A DNA stretch of 64,000 bases from NCBI GenBank assembly GCA_964023205.1, contig OZ026845.1:9496001-9560000 (forward strand), written 5' to 3'. The DNA is from Lutraria lutraria. Taxonomy: Eukaryota; Mollusca; Bivalvia; Venerida; Mactridae. Under the pieces are notes generated by a model, which saw only the letters and a program-made list of their open reading frames with translations, made no database searches and was not told the origin of the DNA. Positions 33,432 through 47,600 of the stretch are shown here, one piece after another. Numbering within the stretch: the first letter of the stretch is position 1; each line of letters opens with the position of its first letter. Position numbers and translations under genes: made by a program.

Positions 33432-36400
33432 TGCCGGTAGTCTGTGTGTAATCTTACATAATAAATGTACAAGATGTCTGTAATCTTACATAACATCTGT
33501 AAAAGATGTCTGTATTCTTACATAATAAATGTACAAGATGTCTGTATTCTTACATAATAAATGTACAAGATGTCTGTATTCTTACATAACCTCTGTAAAA
33601 GATGTCTGTATTCTTACATAATAAATGTACAAGATGTCTGTATTCTTACATAATAAATGTACAAGATGCCTGTAATCTTACATAATAAATGTACAAGATG
33701 TCTGTATTCTTACATAATAAATGTAAAAGATGTCTGTATTCTTACATAATAAATGTAAAAGATGTCTGTATTCTTACATAATAAATGTACAAGATGTCTG
33801 TATTCTTACATAATAAATGTACAAGATGCCTGTATTCTTACATAATAAATGTACCAGTTGTCTGTATTCTTACATAATAAATGTACAAGATGTCTGTATT
33901 CTTACATAATAAATGTACAAGATGTCTGTATTCTTACATAATAAATGTAAAAGATGTCTGTATTCTTACATAACATCTGTAAAAGATGTCTGTATTCTTA
34001 CATAATAAATGTAAAAGATGTCTGTATTCTTACATAATAAATGTACAAGATGTCTGTATTCTTACATAATAAATGTAAAAGATGTCTGTATTCTTACATA
34101 ATAAATGTACAAGATGTCTGTATTCTTACATAATAAATGTACAAGATGTCTGTATTCTTACATAATAAATGTACAAGATGTCTGTATTCTTACATAATAA
34201 ATGTACCAGTTGTCTGTATTCTTACATAATGAATATATCAGTTGTCTGTAATCTTACATAATAAATGTACCAGTTGTCTGTATTCTTACATAATGAATGT
34301 ACAAGATGTCTGTAATCTTACATAATAAATGTACCAGTTGCCTGTATTCTTACATAATGAATGTATCAGTTGTCTGTATTCTTACATAATGAATGTACCA
34401 GTTGCCTGTATTCTTACATAATAAATGTACAAGATGTCTGTATTCTTACATAATGAATGTACAAGATGTCTGTAATCTTACATAATAAATGTACCAGTTG
34501 TCTGTATTCTTACATAATGAATGTACAAGATGTCTGTAATCTTACATAATAAATGTACCAGTTGCCTGTATTCTTACATAATGAATATATCAGTTGTCTG
34601 TAATCTTACATAATAAATGTACCAGTTGCCTGTATTCTTACATAATGAATGTATCAGTTGTCTGTATTCTTACATAATAAATGTACAAGATGTCTGTAAT
34701 CTTACATAATAAATGTACAAGATGCCTATATTCTTACATAATAAATGTACCAGTTGCCTGTATTCTTACATAATGAATGTATCAGTTGTCTGTATTCTTA
34801 CATAATAAATGTACAAGATGCCTATATTCTTACATAATAAATGTACAAGATGCCTATATTCTTACATAATAAATGTACCAGTTGCCTGTATTCTTACATA
34901 ATGAATGTATCAGTTGTCTGTATTCTTACATAATAAATGTACAAGATGTCTGTAATCTTACATAATAAATGTACAAGATGCCTATATTCTTACATAATGA
35001 ATGTATTAGTTGTCTGTATTCTTACATAATAAATGTACAAGATGTCTGTAATCTTACATAATAAATGTACAAGATGCCTATATTCTTACATAATAAATGT
35101 ACCAGTTGCCTGTATTCTTACATAATATCTGTACAAGATGTCTGTATTCTTACATAATAAATGTTCAAGATGTCTGTATTCTTACATAATAAATGTACAA
35201 GATGCCTGTATTCTTACATAATAAATGTATCAGTTGTCTGTATTCTTACATAATAAATGTACAAGATGTCTGTAATCTTACATAATAAATGTACAAGATG
35301 CCTATATTCTTACATAATAAATGCATCAGTTGTCTGTATTCTTACATAATATAAATATATCAGTTGTCTGTATTCTTACACAATATAAATATATCAGTTG
35401 TCTGTATTCTTACATAATATAAATATATCAGTTGTCTGTATTCTTACACAATATAAATATATCAGTTGTCTGTATTCTTACATAATATAAATATATCAGT
35501 TGTCTGTATTCTTACACAATATAAATATATCAGTTGTCTGTATTCTTACATAATATAAATATATCAGTTGTTTGTATTCTTACATAATATAAATATATCA
35601 GTTGTCTGTATTCTTACACAATATAAATATATCAGTTGTCTGTATTCTTACACAATATAAATATATCAGTTGTCTGTATTCTTACACAATATAAATATAT
35701 CAGTTGTTTGTATTCTTACATAATATAAATATATCAGTTGTTTGTATTCTTACACAATATAAATATATCAGTTGTCTGTATTCTTACACAATATAAATAT
35801 ATCAGTTGTCTGTATTCTTACACAATATAAATATATCAGTTGTTTGTATTCTTACACAATATAAATATATCAGTTGTTTGTATTCTTACACAATATAAAT
35901 ATATCAGTTGTTTGTATTCTTACATAATATAAATATATCAGTTGTCTGTATTCTTACATAATATAAATATATCAGTTGTCTGTATTCTTACACAATATAT
36001 CAGTTGTTTGTATTCTTACACAATATAAATATATCAGTTGTTTGTATTCTTACACAATATAAATATATCAGTTGTCTGTATTCTTACATAATATAAATAT
36101 ATCAGTTGTCTGTATTCTTACACAATATAAATATATCAGTTGTCTGTATTCTTACACAATATAAATATATCAGTTGTCTGTATTCTTACACAATATAAAT
36201 ATATCAGTTGTCTGTATTCTTACACAATATAAATATATCAGTTGTCTGTATTCTTACACAATATAAATATATCAGTTGTTTGTATTCTTACTTAAATATA
36301 AATATATCAGTTGTTTGTATTCTTACACAATATAAATATATCAGTTGTTTGTATTCTTACACAATATAAATATATCAGTTGTTTGTATTCTTACACAATA

Positions 36401-37705
36401 TAAATATATCAGTTGTTTGTATTCTTACATAATATAAATATATCAGTTGTTTGTATTCTTACATAATATAAATATATCAGTTGTTTGTATTCTTACATAA
36501 TATAAATATATCAGTTGTCTGTATTCTTACACAATATAAATATATCAGTTGTTTGTATTCTTACACAATATAAATATATCAGTTGTTTGTATTCTTACAC
36601 AATATAAATATATCAGTTGTTTGTATTCTTACACAATATAAATATATCAGTTGTTTGTATTCTTACACAATATAAATATATCAGTTGTTTGTATTCTTAC
36701 ACAATATAAATATATCAGTTGTCTGTATTCTTACACAATATAAATATATCAGTTGTTTGTATTCTTACATAATATAAATATATCAGTTGTCTGTATTCTT
36801 ACACAATATAAATATATCAGTTGTCTGTATTCTTACACAATATAAATATATCAGTTGTCTGTATTCTTACACAATATAAATATATCAGTTGTCTGTATTC
36901 TTACACAATATAAATATATCAGTTGTCTGTATTCTTACACAATATAAATATATCAGTTGTCTGTATTCTTACACAATATAAATATATCAGTTGTCTGTAT
37001 TCTTACACAATATAAATATATCAGTTGTCTGTATTCTTACACAATATAAATATATCAGTTGTCTGTATTCTTACACAATATAAATATATCAGTTGTCTGT
37101 ATTCTTACACAATATAAATATATCAGTTGTCTGTATTCTTACACAATATAAATATATCAGTTGTTTGTATTCTTACATAATATAAATATATCAGTTGTCT
37201 GTATTCTTACACAATATAAATATATCAGTTGTCTGTATTCTTACACAATATAAATATATCAGTTGTCTGTATTCTTACACAATATAAATATATCAGTTGT
37301 CTGTATTCTTACACAATATAAATATATCAGTTGTCTGTATTCTTACATAATATAAATATATCAGTTGTTTGTATTCTTACATAATATAAATATATCAGTT
37401 GTCTGTATTCTTACACAATATAAATATATCAGTTGTCTGTATTCTTACATAATATAAATATATCAGTTGTCTGTATTCTTACATAATAAATGCATCAGTT
37501 GTCTGTATTCTTACATAATATAAATATATCAGTTGTCTGTATTCTTACATAATATAAATATATCAGTTGTCTGTATTCTTACATAATATAAATATATCAG
37601 TTGTCTGCATTCTTACACAATATAAATATATCAGTTGTTTGTATTCTTACATAATATAAATATATCAGTGTTCTTACATGATAAATGTACAAGTTGTCTG
37701 TACAA
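33432..37705. repeat. 4.3-kb satellite of 32-bp then 34-bp units
   Basis: Left part (33432 to about 35330): some 59 units of 32 bp with core TGTATTCTTACATAATAAAT GTAC. Right part (about 35330-37680): some 69 units of 34 bp with core TGTATTCTTACACAATATAA ATATATCAGT. Both share CTGTATTCTTACAYAAT, so one derives from the other. In 34650-35330 a four-unit pattern repeats (GTACAAGATGTCTGTAATC, GATGCCTATATTC, GTACCAGTTGCCTG, GTATCAGTTGTCTG). Left-type units each contain AATAAA on the plus strand. Near the right end (about 37480) a left-type unit reappears. No coding content. Confidence 0.95.
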
Positions 37706-38237
37706 GTTGCCTACCTTTCTCATACTGAAATGTCATGTCACTGACATCAATATATTCATGAATAAAACAAGGATATTTCTCAATACTTAAATACATTTAA
37801 TGCTAGAATGCATTTATATAAATGACAACATACTGAATTATTCTACAAAAGTAGGATTATTCCAACAAATCATCTGAGTTTCCTCCATCAATCTGGAACA
37901 TTTCAAATTAATACCAAACAATGAATAGACAGGACACAAGATAGACAGCTTCTATAAGTACATTCACATATTTTTACAAACAAACACGAGGCATACATAG
38001 TTTGACCTTTATGTAAAAACCATAATAACAAAAATCAGATGAACACAACTCCAAAAAAATAGGCAATAGAAGATCATGCCACAATGCAACCTCTCAAATC
38101 CATATATGTTCTGGACAAGCTTAAGGGTTGTTATTTCAACATTCAAAGATTTTATTAAAATATGTGGTGCAGACAAAATCTGCTAGTAATGTTCAGAAAT
38201 TGAGAGGTCAGGATTTAGAAGATTTCCAGATTAGAGG

Positions 38238-38349
38238 CTTTTTAAGTCTTCAGAAAAATAAATTGTAGCAACACAGAAGATATTTGCTATTATTTAATAG
38301 AAAATATCTACTGCGTTGCTACAATTTATTTCTCTGAAGACTTAAAAAG
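38238..38349. repeat. Long near-perfect hairpin
   Basis: The arms are 38238-38285 and 38302-38349. Reverse-complementing the right arm gives 45 of 48 matching positions, and the three mismatches are single bases. The 16-nt centre contains CTATT and AATAG, which extend the stem. Two of the mismatches would be G-U pairs in minus-strand RNA. It lies about 3.3 kb past the ubiquilin stop codon. It could be a foldback element or a structured RNA precursor; no flanking target duplication was seen. Confidence 0.85.
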
Positions 38350-39120
38350 TGTAGTTCATTTGTAAATAAGCACAGCATTATTATCACTGACACAGTTTTA
38401 ATCCTTAATGAAATCACCATGAAATAATAAGTGTCTAGAAAAAAAAAGATGTATTCTAGTTACTTTCAGCTAACCTAGTCTTCTGTCAATGCCATACAAA
38501 AAATGATTCAGTTTCTCACAATAATGACAAATAACTTCATCTGTAAGAAAGTGCAAGTCTTAAAGTAAGCATTAATGATTTTGTTACAGCACAAAGATTT
38601 ATTAATCTTAAAATAAGCATTGATAATTTTGTTACAGCATAAATTAGCATAATTATGAATTACATGATCATGTTGCATGACAAAATTAACAAGACGCTGC
38701 ATTTAACAAACATATAAGCCACTGTGGGCATCTGAATTGAAATGTGTAAAAGTTCAAAATATACAAAATTACCCTATGTATTCCTTAAAGGAAAATAACC
38801 AAGTCCCATAACTGTGCAAAAATAGTTGACAACTAATAGATTAAATACAGGTTAGCGGACTTAGAGCTAGAAAAGAGTAGACCTAGTAAACAAAGAAATA
38901 TCCCATTTAAAACATCCTAAGTCCCAATCTGGTCAAGGTCAAGTTTGGATAGTATGGATGGATTGAGATTGGTCAAAGGCAACAACTGTTAAATTATCAA
39001 AGCGATGGACAGATAATAAAACTAGTAAACCTCATACTCAATCATTACAGTTCCCTTCATCAGTGGATATTTGAGGCAAAGTTCAGTTGACTACATACAT
39101 CCTCTTGTAATTTATAACCA

Positions 39121-39300
39121 AACAAGACTGCCAGGTCACAAAATACGCCGTCTCAAAGCGTCAAGGGGCATAACTCAAAAGTTCCTGGGCCGATTGGGCT
39201 GGTTATCAAACTTGACCAAGATCTCATGGCCATTAACATTTCCATGAAGTTTGGTGGATATCCGAATACAACTGTTTGAATTAAAGAGCCGACATCATTG
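39121..39300. repeat. Interspersed repeat, copy 1
   Basis: Contains CAAGGGGCATAACTC, GGCCGATTGGGCTGGTTATC, AACTTGACCAAGATCTCATG and AAGTTTGGTGGATATCC. The same blocks in the same order occur at 44641-44825 in a ubiquilin intron. This looks like an old dispersed element common in bivalve genomes (inference). Confidence 0.65.
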
Positions 39301-41637
39301 TGTTTTTTGTTTGTTTTTGTATAGGAGACCTGCAGATTCCCCATACTGATCTGTATTGTGTAGTAGCCTGGATCTCAAAGCTCAACCCAGAACAACCCTG
39401 ACCTCCTTAATCTGCACTAGTGGTGTAAGGTTTATAGTCTGATAACATTCATGTGAAGAAAATGTTTTCTAAGCAACAAATGGACAGCAATTTCAGTAAA
39501 TTTATTATTTAGCTAACACAATAAATCTATGACAAATGAAATGAGAAATTAATGGGCTGACACATAACAACAAAGTATTGTATACATCAAAACAAGACAG
39601 TTGAAATAAAATAACATGATTTGACTCAAAACGACAAATACTTAGAACAGTTGACAACCATTGTAATAGCATCAGCGGTAACAGAAAAAAATCTAAATTT
39701 TCTTAAGAAATTAAAACAGGGCATCTAACCTATTTTGAACTCTATTGACGTGACTGATATTAAACGATTAGATCTGTTTCTTACATTGCTCTTTCCTTCG
39801 TGTAGTTCTTCTGAGGTAATAATTGTTATATATATTTGTAAAATAAATCAATAACAGTAAAAAATTTCTGAGTATACACCAAAATTTTAATTTATGACCA
39901 AATTCATGAAACATAGCCCAACCAAAATCAAGACATCAAAGTAAACTTGGGTTATTTCAAGAGAAATGTTGATATAAGTTTCACCTGTAGATATCTTATT
40001 GAAATAAAGATAAAGTACAAAAGGTGTCAATGTTAACAGAATACAGCATTACTAGTTGAAACATTTGACTACATCTAAACTGTGCTAGATCTGTAAGTCC
40101 ACTTTGGAATTATTTGAAATTTCCTGGATGTATACGTCACAAATATGGTAGACTCCATCAAAGAAATGCCTTTCATGTTTTTTTTTTTATACCAACAGCT
40201 GTTTGTTGTATATTATGGATTGTAGAAAACAAACAATTATACTGTACAAAATACAATCCTGCCATGTTAATGATTGATAGTCATTGACCAATATAAGAAC
40301 TTAAAAGATATTAAGCAGTCATATTTCCATAGCAGTAAATTAGTAGCCGCATCTAAAATGTTCAGCAAAAACGCAAACAAAGGTACAAGGTACATCCCAG
40401 GTTAAATGGAGTTAATCAATGAAAAGCCGCCTTCAGGGCCAACGTGTGTGAGTGTACTTTTAACTTACAAAAAACGAACCTCTAACCAGTATGTACACAC
40501 CACCAGTGTATCTTAACATGGCGGCATACATTGGGCCAATGCGTTGCAGTGTGAATGCACCTTAAGGGCCATAACATTTTCTGAAAGTCACCATGATAAT
40601 AATTAGTTAGTGATAATATCAATGTCAAGCATGATGTATCATTTTCTATTTAAATTACAGATGTCACATATTCAAAAGCAATCACAATTATTCAATAACT
40701 TAAGTTGAACATATGGTATCATACAGTTGAAATCACACATTTGTCCAGAAGTTGGTGATATCACTGTTAGAATAAAACAGTTGATGTAACATATTAAAAT
40801 AGAAGATACCACAAAATATAAAATAATTATATTCAAATAGATGATATCACATACTCTAGTATTATATAATGGACTTGATAATGAAATAAAGTCAATAAAA
40901 TTTGATACTAGGAGTCTAATCTCAATATGATTTTTATAGACAAAAAGCTAACATTCTCCTTACATCAATATCATTAAATGGAGGTGTATATTTATTCGAA
41001 AAAAGAACTTCTCATCATGATCATTCATCATTCTATATAAGTAAGATAAAAAAATAGATAAAAAACAAGTATAGTAAAGAATAAATCAAAATGTGAAAGG
41101 AAGTAGTAAGCAACCAGTTAGCAGTACCATGTTTCGCTGTGCTATGTCCCACTGATGCTGTTCATTGTCTAACGAGGACTTATTACGTTATTCACTTTCT
41201 TATCTCTAGATTTCATCCGACAGAAACATTTACAGAAACAGCCCTGTGTTAACATTATCATAGATCATAAACCATGGTAAAACACAAAGAACATTTGGGT
41301 TAAATAGTGACACTTAAAAAGAATGAGAAAAATACCAACAGACTAATTATAAATAAGGTACTGTAAAACATTTCCATTTCATGCAATAATAATTTAGCAT
41401 GTAGATCTATATCAGATTCACAAAGTTTCAAATGTGATAGAAGAAATGCTATCATATCAACATTTCATTGAATGGTCTCATTATCTTCTCGAACACAATA
41501 ATAGAATTGTTTACTATTCATGAGAGAAAGACATAAAATTCTCGCGAATAAATGGTGCTTTACAGTATTCTTGGAATATGTCAAATTACACAATTTTAGT
41601 TCTGATTACACAATTTTAGTACATCTGAATGTTGTCA

Positions 41638-41699
41638 TCATCTTTGTTGTAATAATCGTTCAATGGCTTGATTTACATCACCAAGAGTGGCTTGAAGAG
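41638..41699 (-). CDS. UBQLN: Ubiquilin last exon: UBA C-terminal half and stop
   Basis: Encodes [20 protein letters not shown] and TGA (41640-41638). This is helices 2-3 of the ubiquitin-associated domain; [12 protein letters not shown] matches the conserved end of ubiquilin UBAs. The acceptor is TTTTCAG. It enters in phase 1 from the preceding exon. Confidence 0.95.
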
Positions 41700-44600
41700 C
41701 TGAAAATATATATCAATTATCAATATTATATTTAATCATGGCAAGATATCCTGACATAGTTAGTTTTACAACATAAATGTTAAGCAAAAATTAAGAAATG
41801 GTTTGTTTGCTAGAAAATTAGTGACTGTAACAAAAGTAATTTCTGTGTACCTTCTATAACAACAGTGTCAAAAACAACTATAGCTTTGTCAAGAAGTGAC
41901 TAATACCCCCGCCGCCACTTTGACACTAAGAATGCAACAGGACACTTTATGGCTAAGTTGAAGGGCACTTAACTCTAGAATGGGTGATTCAATGGGCAAG
42001 AAAATTGTATCTTGCACATCTACTCTTAATGGATGCAATTCCTGAAATTTGCTCCACAACCATTCATGAGCTAATAATGCAATTGTACACTATAAGGCTA
42101 AGTTCAAGGGTATATAACACTGGAATGTGTGAATCACTGGGCATGGAAATTGTGCACATTTGCACTTCATGGTGATGACAAAAAATTTCATTGCAGTAGC
42201 TTAAGGAATGTTGAAGTAGTCACTCCAGAAACTTGTGAAATAGTTTGTAGACAGATGGACATCACATACCAACTGACAGAGTCACTCCTATATACCCCTC
42301 TCAAGCTATGTTTGCAGGGGAATTATAAAACTGTCTGGTAACTACCATCCTTAAGTGCTGTTGTTCATACAATTGATCAAAAACATATCAGAATTGAATA
42401 AACAAACTATTGCAGCATTCAAATCTCAATTACTTGCCATTTTAAGTAAAATCTACTAATAGCGATCTTGACTGATAGAATATCATTTTCAAAGATATTT
42501 TCTGAAGTTTCAATATAGTGAGCAAAAAACGGACAGAATTTTCTCTAAAACAGAAAATTAATTACTGAAGTTGTTTCTCTTGTTTCCAATATAATAGGTA
42601 ACAGACAAAACAACACATCCATGCACTAACATGTAAGTTATTATATAACAATCTTCTTGTAGAAAACTAATTTTAATGACAACAGTGATTCGCGACTTTT
42701 ACTTTCGCTCATTTAAATTGCACAAAATAATTTCCTGGTTTTCAGCTCATGTTTTATAATGTATATTAAGATGTTCCATAATGTAACTTTGATCTGAGGT
42801 ATTATAACTGATTTTCAGCCAAATAATACTCTAGTATACTGTGTGAGTCTTATGTTCCATTAACACCTTTCATGATCTTTCAACCTATCTATACAGAAGT
42901 TACACTATTAGAACCACAAGGCAGACAGAAGGAGCGGTCTTATCAACAAGATGATCTTAGTATCAAGATAAAACACATTTTAGAGCCAAATTACAATAAA
43001 GTAAGCTTGAAAACCTTGTAATTATTATTCATATTCGTAACCTGTTAATAACTATTGATAACATTCTGATTGTTGTAAAATTTGACTTCCCGAGGTCTGT
43101 CATACATTAAGAACAGGAAATTATTTCTACTTTTAAAATGACTCATAAATCACATAAATTGTTTACCAGACAGACAATTAACAGTATGTATCTAAACTTG
43201 ATCCATGTTTCAAAACAAAAATCATCCCACATTATCGAGAGGCAGTTTTACCCTGGGTCTTAGGCATGAGACACAGTCACATATTGGTGTACATTTATGA
43301 CACACTGTCACATGATGGTGAACAATTCTACTAAGTATTTCTGAAATCCATCCATATATGACAAAGTTACTAAACGGACATAAAAAAGCAATCACAATGT
43401 TTTTACTTTTGACCTTCAAGTGTGACCTTGACCTTAGAGTGGTTCATGCAGGTCAAATGACTTGTACTAAAATCTTTTGCTTATTTTGGTTGTAACTTCC
43501 ATTTGCCATATTTCACAACTATGTAGGTACAAGGTTAAGGATGATGAACGACGAACAAAGACTGATCAGAAAAGCTCACTTTGAGCACTTAATGTGAGCT
43601 TAGTATTGTAGGGTTATAAACAATACTATCACTTTATGCCTATATTCAACAGAAAGACAAACCTCGTAAATTAGCTTCTCTATCTACAAATCCCATCATA
43701 GCAAGTTGATCAAGTTGTGATGCGTATCTTTGTTCAGGAGGTTGATTCTATAATATAAAAATAACGTCTAAAAGTAACAAAAACAGTTCCGGTAAAATAC
43801 TAGAAACAACAAGTTGTTTTTCTACATACTTGTCAGTACATTACCAAAGTGTCAACGTGATACAGTAGTAAGGTGTGTCAGATGACAGACATGTTCTTGT
43901 TGTTAGTACAGACTGCATAATTATAACAAGAAAGTAACAAAATACAATAACCAGTAAAATATCTACAAGAGCACCACAAGCAATGCCAACGCTCATCTGT
44001 TCACAGCCCTAGGGAGATCTATACACTTATGAACTTTCATTTTCTTACCTCTTATAGTTTCTGAGTTATGAGCTACATGTACATTTAAGATTTTGTACAG
44101 GCGCAGTTGTTGTTATATATATATATATTAATTTAAAGCTCCCAAAAAGAATGAATATTAAATAAAATGTCATAACAAGTTAATGCTATATAAACAGTCT
44201 GCAAAATTAGCTCTTGTTTGGTTGTCCGGGACAATTTATTATTGATTCGGACAAGTAACTTTTGTAGTAATTATGTATAAAGTATAAAGGAAAACTATTC
44301 ACTTTTGGTGATTCAGACAAGAAGTTCCAAAACCTAAATTCACAGACTGCATAAAGAGCTGGAAGAAATCCAAGTGTTTCAGCACAAGCAAGCCATAGAA
44401 AGTCACCAAATATAAGAAGAATATAAAATTATCTTAAAAATCCCACTCCCTTAATTAATGCCTCTACCATTCTTAAACAGAAACAACAAAAATGTTTGAT
44501 ACTTCATCAATGCTGAATAATAACTTAAATGATAGTCACTATGTCCATGAAATTGTTTTCAAAAGACCTGTGAAAAAATTGCGAAATTAAGGCCCTGGGT

Positions 44601-47600
44601 ATTTATTTGGGAATATTCCAAATCAGAATAATTATTCCTTGAAACTTAACAAGAGTGCCAAATCACAAAATACACCTGTCAAAATTCATTTTTCAAGCAT
44701 CAAGGGGCAAAAGTCTGAGGTGCCTAGGCCGATTGGGCTGGTTATCGAACTTGACTGAGATCTCATGGCAATAAACATATCCATCAAGTTTGGTGAGGAT
44801 CCAAAGGTGTTCCCATAATATGGCCCGTTTTTCAAACGGGTGTATAAAAACTAATCAGAGACATAAGACATGAACATACAGCATTTCCTTGTGACATCAT
44901 ATTCATCATTTGAGACATCATATTCGAGAAAGGATCAAATCCACCAGGTGTAGCTGGGTTAGTTGTGGGCCCAGAGCCTGCAGGGGCTGTTGTTGTTGTT
45001 GTTGTCGTCGCACCAGTGGTTGTATCTGTGGAGTTAGGGTTTGCTGATGTGGACGTTGTTGTTGTGGTTGCTGTTGTTACTGGGGAAGCAGTACTGGCAC
45101 CACTAAATCCAGGTGGCATTGACATATTGGCTCCAGGTGCACCCAAACTGAAATGAACGTAAGAAATTTAACACCTAGCCTACGTTAAATTTGAAATAGA
45201 CTTACAACCTTCACCCACTAGCTTTAAAACCAAGAAATTGTAACTGACTTCAGGCAATTTTGGATACAAATAGAAAATGACCCAATACTGTATACATCTT
45301 AATATTGGTGCCTGTTTTATTTTGGCGATTTTGGTGGTTGGCATCCAAAGTGCCAAATCTATACCATGCCAATATAAATGATAAAGACGCCAATTATTAT
45401 GTTGAAGAAATGTAACTCTAGTTGTGACCAACACTTTTTTGTATAACTACGCAGTTGTTAAGTTTGTTTGTACATGTAGTACGACTTGTGTACTTCCATC
45501 TGCTAAAGTACAAGCATTACGTTTATAGCCTAAGGGTAAATCTTAATTGACGCAAGGTGAAATTTAAACAATGTAACCAACAAAGGTTTATTTGTCACAC
45601 TGTATATAACTTGAATCAAAGGCACATACAGACAGACTAAATTAAACCCCAATGTAATAGCATGAAAAATTATCAGTATACTGTATACGTCTTTATAGAC
45701 TATGGGGCACCAATACCCCCCCTCCCCCCGGAGGCATTTTTCTACAGTATATTTTCTGAAAGTGTATGGAAAGACCTACCAAATCCCAGTGTCTACCATC
45801 TGGGTGTTGGGGCTTTACTCCGTTACCGCCATTTTTGGGCGTTACCATAATTGAAATTTTAAAGTTAATACAATACCGCAAAGAGATCAAAATAATTTGT
45901 GTTAAAGACTTTGTAATTATAAGCACCGAGAATGTAAACAAGAGTGTAGAAATGTTAAACACATCATCAAATGTGGTATAATTTACGTTACCAATATTTT
46001 ATCACTCAAATAAGGTCACATATACCCTAAAATATTCGATTATCATCATATACTTACTGTTTCTGGATCGAGCAGAACAGTGTTACTCGTTTATGAATCA
46101 TTTCAAAAGTAACACAAATAAAACCATGTAACGTAAAACACAATCAGAGATGAATTAAAAAAGTTGGAATGTTAATTTACATGTACGTATTGCTAGTAAT
46201 CAAGTATATACATTTTGTATATTAAATCAATGTTTTATGCATTGTAAAGCGTGTTAAGTACTTATCGTAATAAAGGTAACGTTATGTAACGTAAACTACT
46301 ATTATGCCAGTCAAACTTTACAACATTTGTAGCTAGAAATGTTTTCCAGTTATGGGTATTAATGAATGTATCATGATTACCTATCACTGTATACCTATTT
46401 AATCATAGTATGTGATCACAGTAATATAAATGATTTCCATGTAACACATATACTTTTATATGTAACATATTTTATTCAATGAAAGAAAAACATGAATATG
46501 TGGTAGTATTTGCCTAATATGAATAAAAACATTGTTTACAACTGCTTTTGTGTTAATTGAACATATACAACTGTCATTTCCTTGTCATTTTAGGGTAACG
46601 TTAATTACAGAACATATATAGTGCAATAAAGTAAAAAACATGCATTTGATCGACAAGTAATGCCGCTGCTAATTTATTATGGTCAAAGCAATTGTTCAAA
46701 CTTATTTTTCTTTAGTGTTTTAATTTTGGCGGTTAAGAAGACGGGGACATGGATTTATTTTGACGGTTGGCTATGAAACTGCCAAATATACAAATGTAGA
46801 ATCCACCAATTCATGAACATCTTAAAAACGCCAAATTTAGCACCCGTAGAAATAAAGACGTATACAGTACAGTTATTGGGCAAAATGTAAAAAAAACCAT
46901 CTTACACAGGAGAACAAATGATCTGCTATGTATTGATATCATTTATGAGCACAATTAGTAGGGAAGTTACTGTTTAATCCATTTACTAACTGATAAACAA
47001 ATAGTTATGCACACTTCTTTACTATGAAGACTGTATCACCCAGACATCTTTGTTATTAAATGTTGAAGAACAAACACATTTCTATGTATATATATATATG
47101 AAGTAATTTTTATGCACATTTTTTAAGCTACCAGGTAGTCTAAATATTGCAACATTTTAACATAACAGGACTGGCTAAAATTGCTAAAAACGTAAAATAA
47201 TATTTTAAATTATTTACAAAGATTAAATTTCATATCTTAATACCAAGCAACAAACAATTTTAACAGAATGTGCAAAAATAGTGTTTTATTGCGATAAACA
47301 CTGCACCCTCTATCAACTTTACCTTATCAGCCTTAACCATCACTAACATGTTGTGCATTGTATTGGTACGATATGATACAATAATTTGTTATTAAATCTC
47401 ATGGTTTTAATTATTGAACCATAAACATTAGCGATTTTGACTGGCTATCAAAACTGAAATGGTTGTGTCAAATTCATTGATTTCACAAGACGATAATGAT
47501 CCGACACTTATATTGTTAATCTTTGTTAAAAAACTTATGGTTTAGTTTTTAAAACTATAAATAGGTGAAACTTGATATCACCAGACATCCAGTCATTTTA

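Larger units (their letters stand above)
37706..41637. other. 3' flank / probable 3' UTR of ubiquilin
   Basis: No coding sequence. It should include the ubiquilin 3' UTR, read leftward from 41637. A possible polyadenylation hexamer is TTTATT on the plus strand at 40991-40996 (AATAAA on the minus). It also contains a long hairpin (38238-38349) and one copy of an interspersed repeat (39121-39300). Confidence 0.45.

Noticed and set aside
33432..37705. CRISPR-like regular repeats
   Set aside because: The arrays are head-to-tail repeats with no unique spacers, in an animal genome. The same applies to every other array in the window.
44965..45156. Plus-strand frame rich in Val/Ala
   Set aside because: It is antisense of the threonine-rich ubiquilin exon; ACA/ACC codons read as TGT/GTT on the other strand.
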